DNA of 64,000 nt, taken from the NCBI GenBank assembly GCA_035325905.1, contig DAOKYY010000002.1, positions 1 through 64,000 on the forward strand, written 5' to 3'. This document shows positions 38,354 to 45,078 of the stretch, piece by piece. This stretch comes from DYGX01 sp035325905 (GTDB taxonomy: Bacteria; Chloroflexota; Anaerolineae; Aggregatilineales; Aggregatilineaceae). The notes under the pieces are model-generated. The model worked only from the letters and a program-made list of their open reading frames with translations, was not told the DNA's origin and searched no databases. Every line of letters starts with the position of its first letter. Position 1 is the first letter of the stretch. The position numbers were made by a program, and so were the translations under genes.

Positions 38354-41008
38354 TCAGCCCTGCCTGTGATAAAGGGGCAGCCGGACAAAGAACCGCGTGC
38401 CCTCCTGGTCCACACTCTGAACGTGCAGCGTGCCGCCGCATTTCTCGACGATCTGGCGGCAGATGTGCAGCCCCAACCCAGTGCCCTCGCCTGGGGCCTT
38501 GGTGGTATAAAACGGCTCGAAGATGTCCTCCAGACGGCCGGGTGGTATTCCAATCCCCGTGTCCCACACGGTGACTTCGATGCAATTCTCGTCCGGCAGC
38601 TTGCACGACGCGATCCCGATCTCCGGCGCATTGCAGTGGCTAACGGCGTCGCGCGCGTTCAGCAACAGGTTCAGCCAGACATCCTCAAGCTGGCCGCTCG
38701 GCGCAGCTACTGACGGCAAGCCCTCGTCGAGCGCGATTCGCAGTTGCACGCCGCCCTGCTGAACGTGCCCTTTGACGAGCATCAGGGTGTTGTGGATCGT
38801 CTCGTTCACGTCGATCGGCTCCAGCCCGTCTTCGCTCGACTGCTTGCGCGCCATCGTCAGCAGGCGTCGCACGACCTCGTGCGCCCGCTGCCCGGAGCGG
38901 TGGATGGCGGCCAGCGACTCGGTGTGCGGGCCGTCGGGCGGCAGGCTTCGCAGCAGCAGCTCGCTGTCGACCAGGATCGTCGTCAGGGGGTTATTGATCT
39001 GGTGCGCGACCGCTGCCGCCAGCTCGCCCATCGCGGACAGACGAGCCGTTTGCACCAGCTTGCTCTGCGTGCGGTGCAGCTCGTCGAGGCTGCGCTCCAG
39101 CTCGCGGAACAGGCGGGCGTTCTCCAGAGCATTCGCGGCCTGGAGCACCAACGCTTGCACGAGGTGCACCTCGCGGCTGGTGAAGCGGCGCTCGTTGCGC
39201 GTGTCCACCAGCAGCACCATGCCCGCCGTGCGCTCCTTGATGATCAGCGGCATACCGAGCACGCTGCGCGCGTAGCGCGCCTCCACTAAGCGCCCCAGCC
39301 CGTAGGCGGTCGCGTCGGTGAACGCGGCCTGGCGGCGCAGCGCCTCGAACAACTGCGGGTAGCGCGCCGCGTCAATCGCCGGGCGCGGCTCTTCCGGCCA
39401 GATGCCTTCCCCGCAGGACACGATCAGGTGAAAGCACTGCCGGACCTCGTCCCACAACGCGATCTCGCACCAGTTGGCCCCGACCATGCCCTGGATGCGT
39501 TCGGCTGATCGAAACAACGCGCGCTGCGGCATGGCGCCGTGAGGGCCGAGCGCTTGCAGCACGCTGTCCAGCGCGATCTGCTGAACCTGCGTCACCGTCG
39601 GGGCAGGGTAAGCATCGGCATAGTAGGGGTTGGAGATGTGATACAGCGTGATCAGGCCGGCGCGCTGGTTGTGCGCTACTACCGGCACATAGACGATCCG
39701 GCTGGCGCCGTAGCGATGTGGCAGCCATTCGGCCACACGCTCGGCAGGGGGCAGATCGTCCGGCGTGACCGTCACCGGGCGCTGTCGCCGGAAGGCTTCC
39801 TCGATGCCGCGCTCGCGCAGATCGCCGCGCAGCGGTCCTTCGCCCGGCGGCCAGGCGGCGCGCGCGCTGGCAGACAGCAGCGCCAGCGCGCCAGTCACCG
39901 GGTTTTGCTCGGCGGTGTAACACTGCGAGACGCCGAGCGCCTCGATCAGCTGGTTGGCGATCGCGGAGAGCACCCGGTCAATCGCGAGCGTCGAGTTCGC
40001 CGCTTCGCCCGCCCGCACCAGGACCTGAAGCTCCTCTGCCCGCTGGAGGCTCTCTTCAAACAGGCGGGCATTCTCAATCGCGATCGCGGCGTGCGCAGCG
40101 AGGTCCTGCAACAGATCGCGGTCGTGATCGGTGAAGGTGTGGTTCGTCTTAATGTTGTTGACGCCCAGCACCCCGATCGTCTTGCCTTTGCTCGACAGAG
40201 GAACGTAAAGCAACGACTGTACGAGGTACTCGGTCTTGATCTTCTGCCAGCCCTGATCGCCGACCAGAACCGGCTGCCCGTTGCGGAAGACCTGTCCCGC
40301 CAGCGAGTCCTCTGTCTTGATGCGGAAATTGCTGGCCGTTTCGCTGTCGATGCCTTTGTGCGCGCGGATATACAGCGCCTGCTCCTCTTCGTCCGGCAGC
40401 AGGAGCAAGCCTTCCTCGGCGCTAGTGAGACTGACGGCGGCTTCTACGACCTGCGTCAGCAGCGCGTCCACGTCGAGCACGCTGCTCAGCGAGCGGGCCA
40501 GGGCTGAAAGGGTCTGCTGCTCGACCAGGCGGCGCTGAAGGATTGCGCTGGTCGAGGCGTCGCGCGCTTGCGCCGTTGGCGTTGCCGGGCGTGCGTTGCC
40601 GCCGCTCGGCTGGCTGGCGAGCGCGCTTCGCTGCTGGGCCAGCGTATCGGCGATCAGCGCGATCAGTGGCCCTGGCGCGGTGGTGCGCTGGATCGCTCCC
40701 GCGGCCCCGGCGCGCAGCGAGCGGTCGGTGGTCATTCGCTGTGTGTCAACGATCGCGATCCAGGGCATAGGCGCGAACTGGCCCATCATCTCGATCAGCG
40801 GGCGCCGGTGCTCGTCGAGCATCGACGTGTCGATCAGCGCCAGATCGAACTGGCCGTGATGCATCGCCCACAGCGCGTCGCTGCCAAAATAGGCGTTCTG
40901 GACGTTGTACCCCGCTTCTTCGAGGATATCGGCCAGGCGCGCTATCGAGTCGTGGTCGCTCTCGGCGATCAGAATGTGGTCGGCGTTCAGCCGCGCTAAC
41001 AAGTCCAT
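38354..41008 (-). CDS. Triple-GAF histidine kinase with N-terminal receiver-like domain
   Basis: This 884-residue soluble kinase starts with a receiver-like domain (residues 8-130) that keeps Asp in LALIDTSML but lacks the usual Lys (AIQRTT), so it is probably not a normal phosphoreceiver. Three GAF-type sensor domains follow (about 165-330, 335-510 and 515-650; the first has EEGLLLLPD and LLYVPLSSKG). The HisKA phospho-His is H669 in AAVAHQINNP, and the HATPase domain has NLLLNARDAV, DTGIGIPPG and GEGTGLGLHICR. No membrane segment is seen, so cytosolic small-molecule or redox/light sensing is likely. The cognate regulator starts four bases downstream. A promoter lies at 41053-41081. Confidence 0.92.
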   Translation of the reverse strand: MDLLARLNADHILIAESDHDSIARLADILEEAGYNVQNAYFGSDALWAMHHGQFDLALIDTSMLDEHRRPLIEMMGQFAPMPWIAIVDTQRMTTDRSLRAGAAGAIQRTTAPGPLIALIADTLAQQRSALASQPSGGNARPATPTAQARDASTSAILQRRLVEQQTLSALARSLSSVLDVDALLTQVVEAAVSLTSAEEGLLLLPDEEEQALYIRAHKGIDSETASNFRIKTEDSLAGQVFRNGQPVLVGDQGWQKIKTEYLVQSLLYVPLSSKGKTIGVLGVNNIKTNHTFTDHDRDLLQDLAAHAAIAIENARLFEESLQRAEELQVLVRAGEAANSTLAIDRVLSAIANQLIEALGVSQCYTAEQNPVTGALALLSASARAAWPPGEGPLRGDLRERGIEEAFRRQRPVTVTPDDLPPAERVAEWLPHRYGASRIVYVPVVAHNQRAGLITLYHISNPYYADAYPAPTVTQVQQIALDSVLQALGPHGAMPQRALFRSAERIQGMVGANWCEIALWDEVRQCFHLIVSCGEGIWPEEPRPAIDAARYPQLFEALRRQAAFTDATAYGLGRLVEARYARSVLGMPLIIKERTAGMVLLVDTRNERRFTSREVHLVQALVLQAANALENARLFRELERSLDELHRTQSKLVQTARLSAMGELAAAVAHQINNPLTTILVDSELLLRSLPPDGPHTESLAAIHRSGQRAHEVVRRLLTMARKQSSEDGLEPIDVNETIHNTLMLVKGHVQQGGVQLRIALDEGLPSVAAPSGQLEDVWLNLLLNARDAVSHCNAPEIGIASCKLPDENCIEVTVWDTGIGIPPGRLEDIFEPFYTTKAPGEGTGLGLHICRQIVEKCGGTLHVQSVDQEGTRFFVRLPLYHRQG

Positions 41009-41052
41009 ACCAGTCCCCGGCCCGCTATCCTTATTAACGCGTACTGTTCTCT

Positions 41053-41081
41053 GTTTTACTGTTGTTTCTAAAAAATGTAAA
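41053..41081 (-). promoter_or_regulatory. Sigma-70-type promoter of the kinase-regulator operon
   Basis: On the minus strand TTTACA and TAAAAC are separated by 17 bases in an AT-rich island about 45 bases before the kinase ATG. The -35 matches at five and the -10 at four of six positions. Confidence 0.6.
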
Positions 41082-41167
41082 ATCGGCTGGCGAACCCCAT
41101 CCGGCCACGCGAGCGCGACCGGGCAGCCGGGCGATTCGTCAGCGGTCGATTGTCAAAGGGCGGATGC

Positions 41168-41746
41168 TTACTGGCTCAGCCGCGCGCGACGCCGCGCCAG
41201 ATCGTCTTCGATGGCGCGCTCGTCTACCGGCGCGGTATCGGCGCCGGAGGTCGCGCCGGTTTTCCGGCGAAGTGGCTCGCGGAAAGCGGGGAGTCGGTCC
41301 ACGAGCGAGGGTTTCCCACTGTCTGCCTCGGCAGACTGGCGGCGCGCCTCGGCCAGGGCGGTCTCAAAAGCGTTCACCTGCTGGATCAAGTCGGCGGTCG
41401 CGCGGCGATGGGCATCGAGTTCCGCCTCGGCCATCGTGCGTCGCTGCTCCACCAGCTTCATCTGACGAACGGCGTGCCGCGCAGTGGCGTCTTGCCCGGC
41501 GGCCAGCGCCGCGTCGGCTTGTGCGTCCCAGTCCGCGATCTGCTGGCTGAGCGCGTCGATCTCGGCCTGGGTACGGTCGTCGTCGGCCAGCGCCGCGTCG
41601 ATCTTGGCGCGCAAGCGCGCGAGGTCGCGGTCCGCTTGGCGCCCCAGCGCGGGCGGGCGGTTGCGCTGCGACGATCCGCGCAGCCGGGGCAGGCGCGATT
41701 GCACGAGCACGTTGAGTTTATCGAACAGGTCCGACATGTCTTCCAT
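41168..41746 (-). CDS. Coiled-coil protein, PspA/IM30-like
   Basis: This 192-residue protein is almost entirely helical with heptad patterns, rich in Ala, Gln, Arg and Glu, with no signal or membrane segment. The start MSDLFDKLNVLVQSRL resembles the amphipathic N-terminus of PspA/IM30-like membrane-stress proteins, and the central helix ARHAVRQMKLVEQRRTMAEAE fits that family's long hairpin, but the match is by eye. If correct, it would bind and stabilise the inner membrane face. ATGs at 41746 and 41737 are both possible; the longer one is used. It is divergent from the pgeF cluster and separated from the kinase operon by its promoter. Confidence 0.65.
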   Translation of the reverse strand: MEDMSDLFDKLNVLVQSRLPRLRGSSQRNRPPALGRQADRDLARLRAKIDAALADDDRTQAEIDALSQQIADWDAQADAALAAGQDATARHAVRQMKLVEQRRTMAEAELDAHRRATADLIQQVNAFETALAEARRQSAEADSGKPSLVDRLPAFREPLRRKTGATSGADTAPVDERAIEDDLARRRARLSQ

Positions 41747-41866
41747 TGTACTGATTCGCCGCCCTTCACACAAACCCGCGCTCTGCAAAACTCAGGCGGG
41801 GCGGAGGGGCGAGCCAGCCTGTCGATCACACGCGGCGCGACAATCGACGCGAGGGAGATTTGCGCT

Positions 41867-41872
41867 ATAATC
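41867..41872 (+). promoter_or_regulatory. Perfect -10 hexamer upstream of pgeF
   Basis: TATAAT lies 35 bases before the pgeF GTG start. A -35 at the right distance is weak (ATCGAC), so the site is tentative. Confidence 0.4.
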
Positions 41873-41906
41873 ATCTGCTGGCGTATGAACTGAGCGAGGA
41901 AGTCTT

Positions 41907-42695
41907 GTGCAGCGGATCAATGGAACCGGCCCCACCTACTACCGCTTTGAGCAGTGGGCCGCTGACAGCCCGGTGATTCACGGCGTGTTCACGCGGTTGG
42001 GCGGCGCGAGCGATGGCCCCTGGGCGTCGCTGAACCTGGGCGGGACCGTTGGCGACGACCCGGCCATCGTGCGTGAGAACCATCGCCGCGTGTACGCCGC
42101 GCTCGGCCTCGACGAGACGCGCGCGTGCACCGTCTGGCAGGTCCACAGCGCGGATACAGTCGTCGTTCGCGAGCGCGTCCCTAACCGGCGCTGGCTGGCG
42201 CGGTCGGATGCCATGATCACCGACCAGCCACTGCTGCCGCTGACCATGCGCTTCGCGGATTGCACGCCGATTCTGCTGTATGATCCGGCGCGCCATGCGG
42301 TAGGGATCGTCCACGCCGGGTGGCGGGGCACGGTGCTCGACGCGGCTGGCAGCGCGGTCCGGTCCATGCACGCAGCCTTTGGCTCGAACCCGGCGGACAT
42401 CCAGGCGGGGATCGGCCCCAGCATCGGGCCGGAGCGTTACCAGGTGGGCGAGGAAGTGGTGGATGCCGTGCGCTCGGCGTTCGGCGCGGCCGATGGGGTG
42501 ATTCGCCGCGCGGCGGACGGCAGCGCCTATCTCAACCTGTGGGCCGCGAACCGGCTGGCGCTGGAGCGCGCCGGCGTCGGCCAGATCGAGATCGCCGGTA
42601 TCTGCACTGCGACCCGCATCGACGAGTTCTACTCGCACCGGGCCGAGCGTGGCCGCACCGGGCGGTTTGGCGCGGTGATCGCGCTGGCGGGGTGA
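41907..42695 (+). CDS. pgeF: Peptidoglycan editing factor PgeF (laccase-domain, YlmD/YfiH)
   Basis: This 262-residue protein matches the YfiH/DUF152 fold with its zinc-binding residues in WQVHSADT, RFADCTPILL and GIVHAGWRGT. PgeF removes wrongly incorporated L-Ser (in place of L-Ala) from muropeptide precursors; older annotations call it polyphenol oxidase or laccase. The GTG start has GAGGAAG seven bases upstream. It begins the cluster pgeF-yggS-yggT-DUF167, with a nine-base gap to yggS. This gene order resembles the ylm region next to ftsZ in Gram-positive bacteria and supports a cell-envelope/division role. Confidence 0.93.
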   Translation: MQRINGTGPTYYRFEQWAADSPVIHGVFTRLGGASDGPWASLNLGGTVGDDPAIVRENHRRVYAALGLDETRACTVWQVHSADTVVVRERVPNRRWLARSDAMITDQPLLPLTMRFADCTPILLYDPARHAVGIVHAGWRGTVLDAAGSAVRSMHAAFGSNPADIQAGIGPSIGPERYQVGEEVVDAVRSAFGAADGVIRRAADGSAYLNLWAANRLALERAGVGQIEIAGICTATRIDEFYSHRAERGRTGRFGAVIALAG

Positions 42696-42704
42696 GCGGC
42701 GCGG

Positions 42705-43451
42705 ATGGAGTCTCGTGAGCGCACGCTGGCCGGGCGGCTGGCTGTGGTGCGAGAGGAGATGGCGCGGGCGTGCGAGCGCGCTGGACGTTCCCCGGACGAG
42801 GTGACGCTCGTCGCGGTGAGCAAAACGCACCCGCCGGAAGTGATTCTCGAAGCGGTCGAGGCGGGAGCGCGTGATTTTGGCGAGAACCGCCCGGAAGAGG
42901 CCGCGCCGAAGATCGACGCCGTCGCCGCTTTGACGTCAGCGCCTCTGCGCTGGCACATGATCGGCCACGTGCAGAGCCGCAAGGCGCGCCTGGTCACGCG
43001 CGGTTACGCGCTGCTGCACTCGCTCGACAGCGTCCGGCTGGCCCGGCGCCTGGACGCGTATCTGAGCGCGCAGGCGCGCGCGCTCGACGTGCTGCTTCAG
43101 GTGAACGTGTCCGGCGAAGCAACCAAAGAGGGCTGGGATGCGTACCAGTGGGATATGCGATCCACGCTGCGCGCGGCCCTCTGGCGCGATGTTGAGGCTG
43201 TGCTGGCGCTGCCCAGCCTGCGCGTGCGGGGTTTGATGACGATGGCGCCGCTGGCGGAAGAACCTGAGACGGCGCGACCCGTGTTCGCGGCGCTGCGCGC
43301 GCTGCGCGACGCCCTGCGCGAGGATTTTCCGCGAGCCGATTGGAACGAGTTAAGCATGGGGATGACCGATGACTACCCTATCGCGATCGAAGAAGGGGCG
43401 ACGCTGGTGCGAATCGGGCGCGCGATCTTCGGCGCGCGTCAGGCCCGCTAA
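42705..43451 (+). CDS. yggS: PLP homeostasis protein, YggS/YlmE family (PLPBP)
   Basis: This 248-residue protein is a fold-type III PLP-binding protein with the Lys in LVAVSKTHPP, the GENRPEEAAPKI segment, HMIGHVQSRKAR and the C-terminal LSMGMTDDYPIAIEEGATLVRIGRAIFG. The family has no known enzyme activity and keeps pyridoxal phosphate and amino-acid pools in balance. The region around residues 130-165 carries a few extra residues (EGWDAYQWDMRSTLRAAL) relative to compact relatives. It starts nine bases after pgeF and is followed by yggT after 42 bases, so it belongs to the same transcript. Confidence 0.94.
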   Translation: MESRERTLAGRLAVVREEMARACERAGRSPDEVTLVAVSKTHPPEVILEAVEAGARDFGENRPEEAAPKIDAVAALTSAPLRWHMIGHVQSRKARLVTRGYALLHSLDSVRLARRLDAYLSAQARALDVLLQVNVSGEATKEGWDAYQWDMRSTLRAALWRDVEAVLALPSLRVRGLMTMAPLAEEPETARPVFAALRALRDALREDFPRADWNELSMGMTDDYPIAIEEGATLVRIGRAIFGARQAR

Positions 43452-43493
43452 TGGCCCTGCTGGTGAAAGTTGCACGCTTGAGGAGACAACCCC

Positions 43494-43745
43494 GTGGAGA
43501 TAGCCGCCCTGCTTGGCCTGATCATTTACCTGTATTCCTTCGTGATTCTGGCGCGGGTGCTGATGAGCTGGGTGCAGGTGGACCCCAACAGCCCGCTGGC
43601 CCGCACGCTGATCGATCTCACCGAGCCAGTGCTTGCGCCGATTCGCAATTTACTTCCGCCGACGGCCGGCCTCGACTTCAGCCCGATTATCGCAATTGTG
43701 CTGCTACAGGTGATCGGCCGGATGATCGAAATGCTGTTTGCGTAG
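43494..43745 (+). CDS. YggT family membrane protein
   Basis: This 83-residue protein has two hydrophobic segments (LGLIIYLYSFVILARVLMSW and FSPIIAIVLLQVIGRMIEML) with the YggT motif DPNSPLARTLIDLTEPVLAPIR between them. YggT/YlmG proteins are small membrane proteins tied to division or to chromosome and plastid nucleoid distribution; the molecular function is not settled. The start is a GTG with GGAG eight bases upstream. In Gram-positive ylm clusters sepF usually sits between the yggS and yggT homologues; here the 42-base gap leaves no room for it. Confidence 0.92.
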   Translation: MEIAALLGLIIYLYSFVILARVLMSWVQVDPNSPLARTLIDLTEPVLAPIRNLLPPTAGLDFSPIIAIVLLQVIGRMIEMLFA

Positions 43746-43792
43746 ATCCGCTGCGCCGGGCCGGGAGCTGACGCCAGAAAGGGTTGGGGGCC

Positions 43793-44098
43793 ATGCCGCG
43801 TAAGTTCAATATCACGGACGCGCAACACGGCGCGGCGATTGCCATCCGCGTCGAGTCGCCAGCCGAGCGCGCCGAAGTTGCGGGGCTGCTGGACGACGGC
43901 TCGCTGATCGTGCGCGTAACGGAGCCGCCTGGTGATGACCGCGCCGACGAGCAGTTGATCGAGGTCGTAGCCGATCTGCTGGAAATCGAGCCGGATCGCG
44001 TTGAGATCGTCGTAGGGCACGGGCGACCGAGCAAGATCGTCAGCGTGCGCGGCGTCTCAACCGGCTGGGTCGAGGCGCGGCTCAAAGCGTTGTTCTAG
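43793..44098 (+). CDS. DUF167 (YggU) family protein
   Basis: This 101-residue protein shows the DUF167 pattern: AAIAIRVESPAERAEV, LIVRVTEPPGDDRADEQLIEVVADLLEI and VGHGRPSKIVSVRG. The family is a small alpha/beta domain of unknown function often found beside yggT, as here. The ATG at 43793 follows GGGGGCC and was preferred over a TTG at 43784. It is the last gene of the pgeF cluster; a lipoprotein gene begins 29 bases further on. Confidence 0.88.
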   Translation: MPRKFNITDAQHGAAIAIRVESPAERAEVAGLLDDGSLIVRVTEPPGDDRADEQLIEVVADLLEIEPDRVEIVVGHGRPSKIVSVRGVSTGWVEARLKALF

Positions 44099-44127
44099 CG
44101 GCGTGTTCGCGGACGGGGGCGGCGGCG

Positions 44128-45000
44128 ATGACAAGCGGCGGAAGTAGGGGTGGCAGCTGGTTTCGGGCAACGGCGGCGCTTCTGGCCGGAATGGCGCTGG
44201 CGACCGGCCTGTCCGCCTGCCGCGCCGAGAAAGAGGACGAGGTCGCTGCCTTGCCGACCCGGACGCTTGTCCCGCCGACGGCGACGCCGGCCGCGCCAGC
44301 AGTCCCTCCGACGCCTACACCTACCGATCTTCCCGGCCCGTCGAGTTTCACCCTGGCGACGACCCCGGTCAGCGTGCCCGGCTTGCCTGACGATCTGAGC
44401 GCCGCGCTCCGGCGCGCGGTCGATGACCTGGTCGCGTCGGGCGAGGAAACGCGAGCCAGCGTGCGCGTGCTGAGCCTGGAGCAGTATCGATGGCCGGACG
44501 CTTCGCTCGGGTGCGCCGAAGCGGACCCGGCGGCGTCTGTTCCGGCGAGCGGCGTGGACGGGTATCGTGTTCTGCTGGCTGGGCCGCGAGATGTCTACGC
44601 CTATCATGCTGCCGGAGATACGCTGGTGCGCTGCGCGCCTGAGCGGCTCGCGCCCGGCCTGTCAGGCGAGCCGCTGGCGCCCGATCCCATCGCGGCGGCG
44701 CTGGTTGAGCGCGTGCGGCGCGATTGGGCGGCGGAAACGTCGGCGCCCGCCAGCCAGGTCGTGCTGAGCAGCCTGCTTTCGATAAGCTGGCCCGACGCCA
44801 GCCTGGGCTGCCCCCGGACCGGCGGCCTCTACCCGGAGCAGGAAACGCCCGGTTATCGTATCGTCGTGCGGGCGGGCGAGCGCGAGGGGGTGTATCACAC
44901 GGATATTCAGAAGTTCGTGCGCTGCGCGCCGGATGAGGAAATCCTGCCCGATGTGCTGAGCGTGGCCCTGGCGACGCCTGTCTCTGCGCCAGCGGAGTAG
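44128..45000 (+). CDS. Secreted lipoprotein with duplicated WPDxSLGC domain
   Basis: This 290-residue protein has a lipoprotein signal (hydrophobic LLAGMALATG, lipobox LSAC with Cys at about residue 31) and a Thr/Pro-rich linker (PTATPAAPAVPPTPTPTDLP). Two copies of one domain follow, of about 85 and 100 residues. Each has a WPDASLGC motif, a GYR[VI] strand, a [AV]Y[AH] hairpin and a closing VRCAP. The two Cys in each copy could form a disulfide. Domains with WPDxSLGC occur in exported Chloroflexota proteins, from general recollection, and have no known function. It follows DUF167 closely and is closed by a strong terminator. It probably sits on the outer face of the membrane. Confidence 0.82.
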   Translation: MTSGGSRGGSWFRATAALLAGMALATGLSACRAEKEDEVAALPTRTLVPPTATPAAPAVPPTPTPTDLPGPSSFTLATTPVSVPGLPDDLSAALRRAVDDLVASGEETRASVRVLSLEQYRWPDASLGCAEADPAASVPASGVDGYRVLLAGPRDVYAYHAAGDTLVRCAPERLAPGLSGEPLAPDPIAAALVERVRRDWAAETSAPASQVVLSSLLSISWPDASLGCPRTGGLYPEQETPGYRIVVRAGEREGVYHTDIQKFVRCAPDEEILPDVLSVALATPVSAPAE

Positions 45001-45024
45001 CGCCCGCGATGGACGGCCCGCGAG

Positions 45025-45059
45025 ACGGCCTGCCGAGATGCACCGGCAGGCCGTTTTTT
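45025..45059 (+). terminator. Strong Rho-independent terminator
   Basis: A perfect ten-base stem (CGGCCTGCCG / CGGCAGGCCG) with an eight-base loop is followed by six T. It closes the pgeF-to-lipoprotein transcription unit 25 bases after the last stop. Confidence 0.92.
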
Positions 45060-45078
45060 GATCCGCGACCTTGCTGGC

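Noticed and set aside
41907..42695. Annotation of pgeF as a polyphenol oxidase or laccase
   Set aside because: The protein belongs to the YfiH/YlmD family; the multicopper-oxidase motifs are absent and the cluster context fits peptidoglycan editing.
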